A stretch of DNA of 64,000 nt from Actinomadura montaniterrae (GCF_008923365.1 NZ_WBMR01000008.1:1-64000), one strand, 5' to 3'; shown: positions 36,440 through 46,396, counted from the first letter of the stretch. Notes: generated by a model from the letters alone, not told the origin. Translations and numbers: made by a program.

Positions 36440-37861
36440 ATGCGCGTCCGCAGTGCCCTCGGCCGGATCACCCTGACCACCGCGCTGGCCCTCGCCGGGA
36501 CGGCGGGGACCGCGACGGCCGGCGCCCCCGCGCACGCGGACGCCGCGCCGCTCTCCACCATCACCGACGAGCAGGGCCGGACGCTGGTCCTGCACGGCCT
36601 CAACACCGCGAGCAGCGCCAAGGGCGACAGCGGCCTGCCGTGGATCGACCGGGACGACGTCGTCCGCGAGGCCCGCGAGATGGGCACCGATTCGGTCCGC
36701 TACCTGATCCAGTGGAAGAACGTCGAGCCGGAGCCCGGGCGCTACGACGACGCCTATCTCGACGAGGTCGCCGAACGCGTGGCCTGGTACCGGGAGCAGG
36801 GCATGCACGTCATCCTGGACATGCACCAGGACATCTACGGGCCCGCCGCGTGCAAGGGCGCCGGGAACGGCGCGCCCGCCTGGGCCACGATCACCGACGG
36901 GCTCCCCTGCACGCCACAGGACCCCTGGGTGCTCACCTACCTCCAGCCCGCCGTCCTGCGCGCCTACGACAACTTCTGGAACAACACCGGGAAGCACCCG
37001 GAGCTGATGCAGCGGTACGCGGCGATGTGGCAGCACGTCGCGCAGCGCTTCGCCGAGGACCCCGCGGTCCTCGGCTATGACCTGATGAACGAGCCGTTCG
37101 GCGGGACCCGCCAGTTCGGCTTCTTCGAGGGCCCCATCCTGACCCCCTTCTACCAGCGCGTTGTGGACGCGATCCGGAAGGTCGACCAGGACAACTGGGT
37201 ATTCGTGGAGCCGCAGGCCCTCGGGTCCAACGAGGGCGCCGAATCGTCCATCGCACCCGTCACGGACCCGCGTCCAGGGACGCCCCACATCGTCCTGGCC
37301 CCGCACTTCTACCCGGGTGGCGTGGACCTTGGCGGCGCCTACAGCGGAGCCACGAAGCTCCTCATCCAGGCACAGTTCGCACTATGGAAGCGCAACATGC
37401 CGGCGGCGGCGCGGCGCCTGAACGTGCCGATGTGGCTCGGTGAGGTCGGCGGCATGGGGCAGGACGCCTCCGGTGCGGCGGACTTCACCGGCGACTGGCT
37501 CTCCATGGCGGACGACCTGGGCATCGGCTGGTCGTACTGGTCCAACGACCCCGGCTCCGTGGGCGTGACCGACGGCAACGGCAACCCGACACTCTTCGCC
37601 AAGCTTCTGGCCCGCCCCTACGCAAGGGCCATAGCGGGCACCCCGGTCAAGATGTCGTACTCCTCGCCGACGCTCACGGTGTCCTGGCGCAACAAGGCCG
37701 GTGTGTCGGGCCCCACGGAGATCTGGTTCCCGTCCACTCCGAAGGTCACGTCGACCGACCCGGCCGGGACGTGGCGGACGGCCTGGGACGCCGGCCGCCA
37801 CGTCCTGTCCGTGTGGGCCGACCCCGACACGGCCGCCCACACCGTCACCGTCACGCCATAG
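36440..37861 (+). CDS. Secreted glycoside hydrolase family 5, endoglycoceramidase-like
   Basis: A 473-residue exported enzyme. The N-terminus is a signal peptide (MRVRSALGRITLTTALALAGTAGTATAGAPAHA), with no lipobox. The (beta/alpha)8 GH5 domain shows LNTASSAK, DMHQDIYG, the acid/base in YDLMNEPFGG (Glu218) and the nucleophile in MWLGEVGG (Glu335). The pattern DMHQD...NEPF...GE is that of endoglycoceramidases and related actinobacterial enzymes; the natural substrate here (glycolipid or beta-glucoside) is not certain. The C-terminal 80 residues form a small beta-sandwich domain. ATG 36440 has AGGAGG five bases upstream. It converges on the metallo-hydrolase gene. Confidence 0.9.
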   Translation: MRVRSALGRITLTTALALAGTAGTATAGAPAHADAAPLSTITDEQGRTLVLHGLNTASSAKGDSGLPWIDRDDVVREAREMGTDSVRYLIQWKNVEPEPGRYDDAYLDEVAERVAWYREQGMHVILDMHQDIYGPAACKGAGNGAPAWATITDGLPCTPQDPWVLTYLQPAVLRAYDNFWNNTGKHPELMQRYAAMWQHVAQRFAEDPAVLGYDLMNEPFGGTRQFGFFEGPILTPFYQRVVDAIRKVDQDNWVFVEPQALGSNEGAESSIAPVTDPRPGTPHIVLAPHFYPGGVDLGGAYSGATKLLIQAQFALWKRNMPAAARRLNVPMWLGEVGGMGQDASGAADFTGDWLSMADDLGIGWSYWSNDPGSVGVTDGNGNPTLFAKLLARPYARAIAGTPVKMSYSSPTLTVSWRNKAGVSGPTEIWFPSTPKVTSTDPAGTWRTAWDAGRHVLSVWADPDTAAHTVTVTP

Positions 37862-37887
37862 CCCCTGCACGGGCTTCGCCAGGGCGC

Positions 37888-38769
37888 TTATGCGGCGCTG
37901 CTCCAGGCCCGGCGTGCCACGGGAGGCAGGACGCGTCCGAAGACGTGACCGGCGAAGTGGCCGCCGGCCAGCAGCGTGCGCTCGTCCTCCAGGTCGGCGA
38001 GCAGCGACTCCCGGGTGGCGAGCGCCTCCTCGGGGGCGTCGTCGAAGAGGAACCCCCACCGGCTCTCCGCGACCTGGACCTGGCAGTGCATCACGTCGCC
38101 CAGGATGATCAGGCGCCGGTCGTCGCCGTCGCCGGTGACGACGAGGCTCTGGTGCCCGGGGGCGTGGCCGGGGGTCGCGCGGACGCGGACGCCCGGCGCG
38201 ATCTCCTGCCCGTCGGCGACGAAGCCGACGCGGTCCGCCAGCGGGTCCCGCACGGCGACGGCGTCCGGGCCGATGATCTCCGAAGTGCCCTTCCAGTGCC
38301 GCCACTCGGCCTCGGCGACGAGATGGCGCGCGTTGGCGAAGGTCAGGCCGCTCGGGACGCGTCCTTCGGGGAGGGTGGGGGCGGGCGCCACATCGGTGGT
38401 CCAGCCCACGTGGTCGTGGTGCAGATGGGTGTAGACGACGGTGTCGACGTCCTCGGGGGCGAGTCCTTCCGCGGCGAGACTGCGCAGCAGTGAACCACCC
38501 TTGAACGAGGCAAGGCCCGGCACGTCGAAGTCCACTTCGCCCAAGCCGAGGTCCACCAGGACGACGCGGTCGCCCGTGCGGACGAGGAACGAGCCGATGC
38601 TGATGGGGAGCCGTCCGTCGGCGTCCAGGAACTCGCTGTGCGTCGCCCAGCCGGTGGGCGCGCTCGCGGGGAACACCGCTGTGGGGACGACACTGGCGTG
38701 CCCGTCGGGCAGGAAGGTGACGGTGGTGGCGCCAAGGCGGACCTGTGCGCGGGAAGCCGGTTGAACCAT
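37888..38769 (-). CDS. MBL-fold metallo-hydrolase
   Basis: A 293-residue cytoplasmic metallo-beta-lactamase-fold hydrolase. Zinc ligands are visible in THLHHDHVGW, TPGHAPGHQ and ILGDVMHCQ, with the last histidine in LAGGHFAGHVFGR. It resembles the AHL-lactonase/quorum-quenching-like and uncharacterised esterase branch; substrate unknown. I use ATG 38769, six bases after GAGAGG; ATG 38775 is two codons earlier. It lies 64 bp downstream of the HxlR regulator gene on the same strand. A motif repeated before both genes suggests that the regulator controls it. Confidence 0.87.
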   Translation of the reverse strand: MVQPASRAQVRLGATTVTFLPDGHASVVPTAVFPASAPTGWATHSEFLDADGRLPISIGSFLVRTGDRVVLVDLGLGEVDFDVPGLASFKGGSLLRSLAAEGLAPEDVDTVVYTHLHHDHVGWTTDVAPAPTLPEGRVPSGLTFANARHLVAEAEWRHWKGTSEIIGPDAVAVRDPLADRVGFVADGQEIAPGVRVRATPGHAPGHQSLVVTGDGDDRRLIILGDVMHCQVQVAESRWGFLFDDAPEEALATRESLLADLEDERTLLAGGHFAGHVFGRVLPPVARRAWSSAA

Positions 38770-38813
38770 GACCATCCTCTCGTGGGGCGGCCTCGGGCGG
38801 AGGCCGCTGCACC

Positions 38814-38844
38814 CACTATTGGAGAGTCACTAACTATTGGGAAG
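38814..38844. promoter_or_regulatory. Putative HxlR operator before the metallo-hydrolase gene
   Basis: CACTATTGGAGAG (38814-38826) and CACTAACTATTGGGAAG (38828-38844) are related direct repeats in the short gap between hxlR and the MBL gene, reaching into the hxlR stop. CACTAACCATCGGAGAG occurs again just before the hxlR start at 39306-39322. Shared core: CACTAAC-YAT-YGG. Confidence 0.55.
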
Positions 38845-39298
38845 TACCCACTTGCAAGTGCGCGCCCCCGCCGGAGTCGAACTCCAGGCGGGCCCGCTCC
38901 ACCTCGTTGATGTGCTTCTCCGCCCAGTCACGGACGGCGGCCAGCGGCTCCTCGAGCGTCCGGCCGAGGTCCGTCAGCCGGTACTCGACCTTCGGCGGGA
39001 CCGTCGGATGCACGTGCCGGGCCACCAGCCCGTCGCGCTCCATGCTGCGGAGCGTCTGGGTGAGCATCTTGTCGCTGATGCCGTCGATCTCCGCGCGGAG
39101 TTCGGAGAAGCGCCGCGTCCCGCCGGTGAGGACGCCGACGATCAGCGCCGTCCACTTGTCGGCGATCCGGTCCAGCGCCGCGCGGGACGGGCACGGGGCG
39201 CTGTAGACGTCGGCGGGCCTCCCGTCGGGGAGCCAGGCCAGGGGCGAGCGGCCCGGCGTGCCCGGACGCGGTCTGCGGGTGCGCGGCGGTCTCGGCAT
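38834..39298 (-). CDS. HxlR-family transcriptional regulator
   Basis: A 154-residue winged-helix regulator. The family core is at about 45-135: DRIADKWTALIVGVLTGGTRRFSELRAEIDGISDKMLTQTLRSMERDGLVARHVHPTVPPKVEYRLTDLGRTL. The N-terminal cysteine in APCPSRAAL is where many HxlR members (HypR, YodB, QorR type) carry a redox-sensing cysteine. The first 30 residues are an Arg/Pro-rich extension. Regulators of this kind respond to electrophiles, quinones or oxidants. It precedes the metallo-hydrolase gene on the same strand and is likely co-regulated with it. Confidence 0.92.
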   Translation of the reverse strand: MPRPPRTRRPRPGTPGRSPLAWLPDGRPADVYSAPCPSRAALDRIADKWTALIVGVLTGGTRRFSELRAEIDGISDKMLTQTLRSMERDGLVARHVHPTVPPKVEYRLTDLGRTLEEPLAAVRDWAEKHINEVERARLEFDSGGGAHLQVGTSQ

Positions 39299-39305
39299 GC
39301 CGCCA

Positions 39306-39322
39306 CACTAACCATCGGAGAG
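39306..39322. promoter_or_regulatory. Putative HxlR autoregulatory operator
   Basis: CACTAACCATCGGAGAG lies 8 bp before the hxlR start codon. It matches CACTAACTATTGGGAAG before the metallo-hydrolase gene at 13 of 17 bases. Position and repetition support a shared operator; no symmetric half is obvious. Confidence 0.5.
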
Positions 39323-39377
39323 CACGGCGGTCAGCGGGCCGCCGAGCCAGCGGCCGGCGAGCCGGCGGGCCAACAGG

Positions 39378-40634
39378 TCAGCGGCCGGCGTGGTGCGGCG
39401 CCGGGCGGCGGTCGGACCGCCGCCCGTCCCGGGACGCCGGGCGGCGCTCCAGCCGGAGCAGCGCCGCGAGCGCGGCCAGCGCCAGCACCGCGACGGCCCC
39501 GGTGAACGCCACGGCGGCGCCGCGCAGCCCGAGCGCCTGGGCGGCGACCCCGACGAGGATCACAGGGAGGGAGATCCCGGCATAGGCGGTGAGGAAGAAG
39601 CTCGACACCGTCTGGGCGCGCTGGGCGGCCGGGGTGCCCGCGGTGACGGCGGCCAGCCCGGCGCGGAAGCCGAGGCTCTGCCCCAGGCCCACCACGACGG
39701 TGCCGGTGATGAGGAGGGGAAGGGACTCGGCCAGGAGCGCGCCGGCTATGGCGGCGAGCCCGGCGACGAGCACCGCGCACCCCGCGGGCAGGGCGATCCT
39801 CTCCGGCACCTTGGCGAACACCACCTGCCCCACGGTGGACGCGCCGAACATGGCGAAGACCACGGCGCCTGCTAGGGCGCGGTCCGGGCGGTGCAGCACG
39901 TTGACGAGGATCCCCGGCGCGACCGCCGTGACGAGGCCGAAGACCGCGAACGCGGAGAACGCCGCGATGGCCGCGGGGACGAACACCGGCCGCACCTCCG
40001 CCGGCACGGCGGGGCGCTGTGCGCGCGGCCACGCGACCCGGCGGCCCTGTACGGTCTCCGGCGCCGCCAGCACGGCCACCAGCGCGAGCGCGAGGACCAC
40101 GAGGTCCACCACGAACGGCAGCGCCAGCGGATGCGGCGCGTACTCGGCGAGCAGCCCGGCGAGCAGCGGCCCGCTGCCGAGCCCGAACATGTTGACGGCC
40201 GCGGCGAGCAGCGCCGCCGCGCCCCGGCGCTCGGGGCGGACGAGTTCGACCAGCGTGACCGTCCCGGTCGCGGTGACGACCCCCGCCGAGAGGCCGGACA
40301 GCACCCGCGCCGCCAGCAGGACCGGGACGTCCTCCGCGACCAGGTACACCACCGCGGCGATCATCGACACCGCCACGCCCGCGAGCATCACGCGGCGGCG
40401 GCCGAGCACGTCCGAGGAGCGCCCGAACAGCAGCGCGAACATCACGCCCGCGGCGTAGACGGCGAAGACGACGGTCGTGACCAGGCTCCCGAAACCGAGA
40501 TGCCGCTGGTAGATGGGGTACAGCGGCGTCGCGAGCGTGGTGCCGAGCATGACGGCCCAGAACGCGTAGGCCATGCACGCCGGGCCGGCGGCCCTCCGCA
40601 GGTCCCGCCCCGAGCCGTGCCCCCGAATCCCCAT
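39378..40634 (-). CDS. Major facilitator superfamily transporter
   Basis: A 418-residue membrane transporter with about 12 helices. The first loop motif of drug:H+ antiporters is GRSSDVLGRRRVMLAG; LSGLSAGVVTATGTVTLVELV and PVILVGVAAQALGLRGAAVAF are typical helices. The last 20 residues are basic. ATG 40634 has GGAGAGG five bases upstream. It is divergent from a LysR-type gene with 102 bp between, so the LysR protein is its likely regulator. Substrate is unknown; the open-chain resemblance is to efflux proteins of small drugs or metabolites. Confidence 0.9.
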   Translation of the reverse strand: MGIRGHGSGRDLRRAAGPACMAYAFWAVMLGTTLATPLYPIYQRHLGFGSLVTTVVFAVYAAGVMFALLFGRSSDVLGRRRVMLAGVAVSMIAAVVYLVAEDVPVLLAARVLSGLSAGVVTATGTVTLVELVRPERRGAAALLAAAVNMFGLGSGPLLAGLLAEYAPHPLALPFVVDLVVLALALVAVLAAPETVQGRRVAWPRAQRPAVPAEVRPVFVPAAIAAFSAFAVFGLVTAVAPGILVNVLHRPDRALAGAVVFAMFGASTVGQVVFAKVPERIALPAGCAVLVAGLAAIAGALLAESLPLLITGTVVVGLGQSLGFRAGLAAVTAGTPAAQRAQTVSSFFLTAYAGISLPVILVGVAAQALGLRGAAVAFTGAVAVLALAALAALLRLERRPASRDGRRSDRRPAPHHAGR

Positions 40635-40699
40635 CAATCCTCTCCTTCCACCCAAAGCACCCTTCCCAGGGTGGCGGGAACCACCACCATCAGTCCAAC

Positions 40700-40714
40700 G
40701 CATGATTCCCATGC
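40700..40714. promoter_or_regulatory. LysR-type operator candidate
   Basis: GCATG-ATTCC-CATGC is a 5-bp inverted repeat in the MFS/LysR divergent region, 22 bp before the LysR start. It has the interrupted dyad form of LysR boxes. TACAGT at 40725-40730 ends 6 bases before the ATG and would give a leaderless LysR transcript. Confidence 0.45.
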
Positions 40715-40736
40715 TCATCATCGGTACAGTCGATCC

Positions 40737-41612
40737 ATGGAGCTGCGCCAGCTCGAGCACTTCGTCGCCGTCGCGGAGGAGCTGCACTTCACCCGCGCCG
40801 CCGCGCGCGTCCACGTCGTCCAGTCGAGCCTGTCGAGTTCGATCGGCGCGCTCGAACGCGAGCTGGACGCCCGGCTGTTCACCCGCACCAACCGCCGCGT
40901 CGAGCTGACCGAGGCGGGCCGCGCGCTCCTGCCGTCCGCGCGCCGCGCGCTGGCCGCCGCGGAGACCGGCCGCGACGCGGTCGCCGGGGTCCGCGGGGTG
41001 CTGCGCGGCCGGCTGACCGTCGGCGCGATCCAGACCCTCGGCGTCCTCGACCTGCCCGCGCTGCTCGCCCGCTACCGGCGCCGGCACCCCGGCGTCGCCC
41101 TCCGGCTGCGGCACGCGGGCGCCGCCGCCCTCGCCCGCGAGACCGCCGCCGGAAGCCTCGACCTCGCGTTCGTCGACCGGGCGACGGGCGAGCCCCGGCT
41201 CGCCGAGCACCCGCTCGGCGGCGACCGGCTCGTCCTCGCCGTCCCCCGCACGGACCCGCTGGCCGCGCGCAGCGTGATCCGCCTCGCCGACCCCACGCTC
41301 GCGTCCCGCGACTTCGTCGAGTACCGCGCCGACTCGGCGCTGCGCGCGCAGATCGACGCCGCCTGCGCCGCCGCCGACCTCCACCGCCGCGTCGCCGCGG
41401 AGGTTGACACCATCCAGTACCTGGTGGAGCTCGTCGGTCACGGGCTGGGGGTGTCGCTACTGCCGCCCCAGGCCCTCCGCAACGCCGCGGACCGTGTCGC
41501 CGCCGTCCCGACCGATCCGCCGCTGCACCGCGACCTCGTCGCGGTCACCCTCGCCGCGCGCCCCCTGCCGCCCGCAGTCAACGCCCTATTGGCGCTGCTC
41601 CCGGACGTGTAG
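40737..41612 (+). CDS. LysR-family transcriptional regulator
   Basis: A 291-residue regulator. The N-terminal helix-turn-helix is MELRQLEHFVAVAEELHFTRAAARVHVVQSSLSSSIGALERELDARLFTRTNRRVELTEAGRALL. The C-terminal effector-binding domain has two lobes (about 90-290; GRLTVGAIQTLGVLDLPALLARYRRRHPGVALRL, GHGLGVSLLPPQAL). There is no ribosome-binding site before ATG 40737, and a -10-like TACAGT stands where a leaderless transcript would need it. It is divergent from an MFS efflux-type gene that it probably controls, and ends abutting the next, convergent gene. Confidence 0.92.
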   Translation: MELRQLEHFVAVAEELHFTRAAARVHVVQSSLSSSIGALERELDARLFTRTNRRVELTEAGRALLPSARRALAAAETGRDAVAGVRGVLRGRLTVGAIQTLGVLDLPALLARYRRRHPGVALRLRHAGAAALARETAAGSLDLAFVDRATGEPRLAEHPLGGDRLVLAVPRTDPLAARSVIRLADPTLASRDFVEYRADSALRAQIDAACAAADLHRRVAAEVDTIQYLVELVGHGLGVSLLPPQALRNAADRVAAVPTDPPLHRDLVAVTLAARPLPPAVNALLALLPDV

Positions 41613-42191
41613 TCAGACGAGCAGGTTCGGCGGGGAGCCCAGTTCGGTGAGCTCCACGCCGGGAGCGGCCACGGCAACGTCACCGGCCAGATAGAGGGAC
41701 TCCACCTCGCCCGTAGACAGATCCGTTATCTCGTACTCCGAGACGGGCAGCGGCTCCGTCTCGGTCTCGTAACTCGACGTCTCGCCCCGGCGCCACCGCC
41801 ACGACACCGACAGCGCCGACAGCGACGTCCCGCTCAACCGGACGAGACGGACGTCCGCCGCCGCGCCCTCGTCCAACTCCAGGGAACGCGCCACCGCGAC
41901 GAGGAACCCCGGCGAGTCCGACACGAAGCCCGACGCCCGCTCCCCGTGCTCGGTACCGCTCTCCCCCGCCGCCCGCACCCACGCCAGTTCGGGCCCCGTC
42001 AGCCCGCCTCGCAGCCACCAGCCGGGGGTGACGAGCTCGACGCGGATCTGCCGCCAGCGCGCGTCCACGACGAGGTCCAGGCGGACGCCGTCGTCCCGCC
42101 GGGACGTGTAGCGCCAGCCGCCGGGCCCGGGCGCGCACTGGAAGCGCTCCTCGATCCCCTCGTCGAGATGCAGGTACGTCCCGGACGGCAC
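41613..42191 (-). CDS. Conserved hypothetical protein downstream of the second SAH hydrolase gene
   Basis: A 192-residue soluble protein with no signal peptide or membrane segment. It is rich in beta-strand patterns (GWRYTSRRDDGVRLDLVVDARWRQIRVELVTPGWWLRGGL, SVSWRWRRGETSSYETETEPLPVSEYEITDL) and ends in a hydrophobic strand. I do not recognise the family. GTG 42191 is 3 bp after the stop of the SAH hydrolase-like gene, so it is co-translated with it and may serve the same process. Its stop abuts the stop of the convergent LysR gene. Confidence 0.7.
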   Translation of the reverse strand: MPSGTYLHLDEGIEERFQCAPGPGGWRYTSRRDDGVRLDLVVDARWRQIRVELVTPGWWLRGGLTGPELAWVRAAGESGTEHGERASGFVSDSPGFLVAVARSLELDEGAAADVRLVRLSGTSLSALSVSWRWRRGETSSYETETEPLPVSEYEITDLSTGEVESLYLAGDVAVAAPGVELTELGSPPNLLV

Positions 42192-42194
42192 GGG

Positions 42195-43451
42195 TCAGGA
42201 CCCGATGCGCCAGGAGTGCAGGTAGTCCTCCTGGTCCGGGGTGAGCAGGTCGATGGAGATGGCCATGGACGCCAGCTTGAGCCGGGCCACCTCCGTGTCG
42301 ATCTCCTTGGGGACGTCGTGGACGGCGGCGGGCAGCGACGCGTGCGCCGTCGCGAGCCACGCGCACGTGAGGGCCTGGTCGGCGAAGGACATGTCCATCA
42401 CCGCGGCGGGATGCCCCTCGGCGGCCGCCAGGTTCACCAGGCGGCCCTCCGCCAGCAGGACGAGGCGCCGGCCGTCCGCCAGGACGTACTCGTCCGTCTG
42501 CGGTCGCACGCCGTGGTGGACGGCGACCGCCATCTCCTCCAGGGCGCGCACATCGATCTCGACGTCGAAATGGCCGGAGTTCGCGAGGATCGCGCCGTCC
42601 TTCATCAGCGCGAGATGCTCGGCGTTCACGACGTCGCGGTTGCCGGTGACGGTGATGAACACGTCGCCGTCCACCGCCGCCTCCGCCATCGGCTGCACGG
42701 CGAAGCCCTGCAGCGCCGCGTCCAACGCCTTCACCGGGTCGATCTCGGTGATGACCACGCGGGCACCCAGTCCCCGCGCGCGCTCGGCGAGGCCCCGCCC
42801 GCAGTAGCCGAAGCCCGCGATGACCACGGTCTTGCCCGCCAGAAGCGTGTTGGTGGCGCGGATGATGCCGTCCAGCGTCGACTGCCCGGTGCCGTACCGG
42901 TTGTCGAACATGTGCTTCGTATCGGTGTCGTTCACCGCGACCATGGGGAACCGGAGCGCGCCCTCACGGGCCATCTGGTGCAGGCGTATGACGCCCGTCG
43001 TCGTCTGCTCGCAGCCCGCCTTCACCGTGGGCAGCAGATCGGTGCGCTCTATGTGCAGCGTGTTGACGAGGTCACAGCCGTCGTCCAACACGAGATCGGG
43101 ACCGGTCTCCAGCGCCTGGTGGATGTGCGCGTAATAGCCCTCACGGTCGATGCCCGCGCGCGCGAAGACCTCCGTGCCGTCCTCCTGCACCAGCGCGGCG
43201 GCCGTGTCGTCCTGCGTGGACAGCGGGTTGGACGACGCGAGCGCCACGCTCGCCCCGCCCGCCTGCAGGGTCCGGATCAGGCAGGCCGTCTCCGTCGTGA
43301 TGTGCATGCACGCGGCGATGCGCAGGCCGTCCAGCGGACGCTCCTTGGCGAACCGCTCCCGGATCTGCCGCAGCACCGGCATGCTCCGGTCGGCCCACTC
43401 GATCCGCTTGACGCCCTCGTACGCCAGCGACACATCCGCGATATCGCTCAT
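42195..43451 (-). CDS. Adenosylhomocysteinase-family protein, short (archaeal/thermophile-like) type
   Basis: A 418-residue NAD-dependent hydrolase-like protein. The NAD-binding motif is GKTVVIAGFGYCGRGLAERARGLGARVVITEIDP. Substrate-site motifs are present: ACMHITTETACLIRTL, SSNPLSTQDDTAAAL, DDGCDLV, and HFDVEIDV for the C-terminal catalytic region. It lacks the ~40-residue insertion present in the neighbouring full-length enzyme and diverges at the C-terminus (LHSWRIGS rather than KPDHYRY), like archaeal enzymes, some of which prefer S-inosylhomocysteine. It lies 68 bp downstream of ahcY, beyond a hairpin. The activity is inferred. It could be a second SAH hydrolase or act on a related thioether nucleoside. 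Confidence 0.85.
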   Translation of the reverse strand: MSDIADVSLAYEGVKRIEWADRSMPVLRQIRERFAKERPLDGLRIAACMHITTETACLIRTLQAGGASVALASSNPLSTQDDTAAALVQEDGTEVFARAGIDREGYYAHIHQALETGPDLVLDDGCDLVNTLHIERTDLLPTVKAGCEQTTTGVIRLHQMAREGALRFPMVAVNDTDTKHMFDNRYGTGQSTLDGIIRATNTLLAGKTVVIAGFGYCGRGLAERARGLGARVVITEIDPVKALDAALQGFAVQPMAEAAVDGDVFITVTGNRDVVNAEHLALMKDGAILANSGHFDVEIDVRALEEMAVAVHHGVRPQTDEYVLADGRRLVLLAEGRLVNLAAAEGHPAAVMDMSFADQALTCAWLATAHASLPAAVHDVPKEIDTEVARLKLASMAISIDLLTPDQEDYLHSWRIGS

Positions 43452-43471
43452 CCGTCCCCCTCAAGGCACAA

Positions 43472-43502
43472 ACCGCCGCACGGCACTGGGCCGTGCGGCG
43501 GT
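43472..43502 (-). terminator. Terminator between the two SAH hydrolase genes
   Basis: ACCGCCGCACGGC and its perfect complement (13 bp) enclose 5 bases. Read on the minus strand, the stem is followed by TTGTGCC. It would limit readthrough from ahcY into the second gene. Confidence 0.8.
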
Positions 43503-43519
43503 CCGAACGCTACAGGCGA

Positions 43520-44950
<1,431 letters not shown>

Positions 44951-44966
44951 GCTTTCGTTGCTCCTT

Positions 44967-45050
44967 GTCTGCTTGGTCGGTCTGCTTGCCCGGTCTGCTT
45001 TCTCGCAGCAGGTCCGCTTCGCAGCAGGTCCGCCCGTGCGCGGCAGGTCC
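44967..45050 (-). repeat. Two short direct-repeat arrays in the ahcY leader
   Basis: On the minus strand AAGCAGAC occurs three times at a 13-base period (44967-45000). Upstream of it GCGGACCTGCTGCG occurs twice (45004-45017 and 45020-45033), and a third, partial GGACCTGCCG lies at 45041-45050. They fill most of the leader between the probable promoter and the ahcY ribosome-binding site. Confidence 0.8.
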
Positions 45051-45161
45051 AGTTGGTGCCCGCGGGTCGCGTCGTTCGTCCGCGAGGACCGGCCCCGCGG
45101 GCCGGCCGACCCGGCCGAGTCTACGGGCGGGGACGGTCCGGAGGCACGATCGGGGGCGCAT

Positions 45162-45183
45162 TTCTGACACGGATTTGTCAGAA
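45162..45183. promoter_or_regulatory. MerR/ahcY divergent operator candidate
   Basis: TTCTGACA, six bases (CGGATT), TGTCAGAA: a perfect 8-bp inverted repeat. It ends 7 bp before the MerR start codon, in the region shared with the divergent ahcY gene. CAGAAT at its right edge is positioned as the -10 of a leaderless merR transcript. Confidence 0.6.
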
Positions 45184-45190
45184 TCGACGC

Positions 45191-45556
45191 ATGCGCATCA
45201 CGGAGGCCGCCCGGCGGCTCGGCACCTCGCCCCGCATGCTCCGCTACCGGGAGACGCTCGGGCTGCTGCCCGCGACCCGCGACACCGCCCCGTCCGGCGG
45301 CGGGACCGGGCGCGGCGGCGGCCACCGGCGGTTCGGCGACGCGGAGCTGCGCGCCGTCGCGCTCGCGCTGGCGCTGGAGAAGCGCTACGACGTCGGCCCC
45401 GCCGAGCTGGCGTTCGGGCTCCGGGTGCTCGCCGAACCGCAGGTCCAGGCGCACGTCCGGGAGCTGGGCGAACGCATCGGCCGGCTGTCCGCGCCGCCCG
45501 CCCGGGCGCTGGACTTCGAGAAAGAGAAGGCGCTGCGGCTCCTGCGCCGCCGGTAG
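45191..45556 (+). CDS. MerR-family transcriptional regulator, short form
   Basis: A 121-residue regulator. The N-terminal helix-turn-helix and wing are [31 protein letters not shown]...[39 protein letters not shown]. An insertion of about 12 Gly/Ser/Thr residues lies in the wing ([10 protein letters not shown]). The C-terminal helix is short and there is no effector-binding domain or metal-binding cysteine motif. No ribosome-binding site precedes ATG 45191, so translation may be leaderless. It is divergent from ahcY across a perfect 8-bp inverted repeat, so it may regulate itself and ahcY. Confidence 0.9.
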   Translation: MRITEAARRLGTSPRMLRYRETLGLLPATRDTAPSGGGTGRGGGHRRFGDAELRAVALALALEKRYDVGPAELAFGLRVLAEPQVQAHVRELGERIGRLSAPPARALDFEKEKALRLLRRR

Positions 45557-45620
45557 CGGCCGGCTCACGTTCCGTCGGCGGCACCCACTACCATCCCGCT
45601 GGACGGACGGGAGACGGCGC

Positions 45621-46370
45621 GTGAAGAACTGGCTCTACGGGGTGCTCGGCCTCGTGCTCGGCATCGGACTGTTCGTGGGCGGTCTGGCGTCCATGCCGGG
45701 CGACACGGTGAAGTGCGGCGAGCGGGTGATGTCGCCGGGCGACACCTGCACGACGATCCGCAAGGGGCGCGCCACCGACCGGTCCTACGACGAGCAGAAG
45801 TCCAAGGACGGCCGCGAGGCGGTCATCATGATGATCGTCGGCCCGCTGCTGGCGATCGGCTGCGGCGTGCTCTTCCTCGGCCCGGCCCTCACGCGCCGCC
45901 GCAAGGCCGCGGCGGCGTACGCGGGAGGTCCCGCCGCGGGGCACGGATACCCCGGCCCGGGCGCCCCCGGACACGGCGGCCCGGGATACGTCACCCCCGG
46001 ACACGGCGGTCCGCCGCCCGGGTACCCGCCCGCGCCGTCCGCCCCGCCGGGCTCGTACCAGCCGTCCGCTGCGCCGGGCGCGTACCCGCCTCCAGCGGCT
46101 TCCGGCTATCCGCCACAGCCGGGCCACGCCTACCCGCAGCCGCCCGGCGCGGCCGCGTACCCGCCGCATGGAGGCTCTGGGTATCCGCCGCCGGGATCCG
46201 GCTACCCGCCGCCGGGCGCGGCTTCGTCCTCGCCGCAGGGCGGCTCCGGCTACCCGCCGCACCCGGGCACTGCCCAGCCGCCGCACGCCGCGCCGCCACC
46301 GCCGCCGAGCGCCCGGCCCGCCGACCTCCCGGCACCGCCCGCCCAGCCGGGGCCGTACCCGCCCGCCTGA
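45621..46370 (+). CDS. Membrane protein with Pro/Gly/Tyr-rich C-terminal region
   Basis: A 249-residue protein. Two membrane segments (about 5-25 and 74-95) enclose a 48-residue external loop with two cysteines ([20 protein letters not shown]), likely disulphide-linked. The remaining 150 residues are a low-complexity tail of [17 protein letters not shown] repeats, probably disordered and cytoplasmic. GTG 45621 is preceded by GGGAG. No family with known function is recognised; short two-helix proteins with this CG-RVM-PGDTC loop are common in actinomycetes. It converges on the response regulator gene. Confidence 0.75.
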   Translation: MKNWLYGVLGLVLGIGLFVGGLASMPGDTVKCGERVMSPGDTCTTIRKGRATDRSYDEQKSKDGREAVIMMIVGPLLAIGCGVLFLGPALTRRRKAAAAYAGGPAAGHGYPGPGAPGHGGPGYVTPGHGGPPPGYPPAPSAPPGSYQPSAAPGAYPPPAASGYPPQPGHAYPQPPGAAAYPPHGGSGYPPPGSGYPPPGAASSSPQGGSGYPPHPGTAQPPHAAPPPPPSARPADLPAPPAQPGPYPPA

Positions 46371-46396
46371 AGCCAAGGGCCTGGCCGGGCCGCTGA

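Noticed and set aside
38867..38888. GGAGTCGAACTCC resembles a tRNA T-arm
   Set aside because: It is part of the hxlR coding sequence (RLEFDSGG) with no cloverleaf around it.
44951..45190. SAH riboswitch upstream of ahcY
   Set aside because: The leader has repeats but not the conserved SAH-aptamer core I know; not called.
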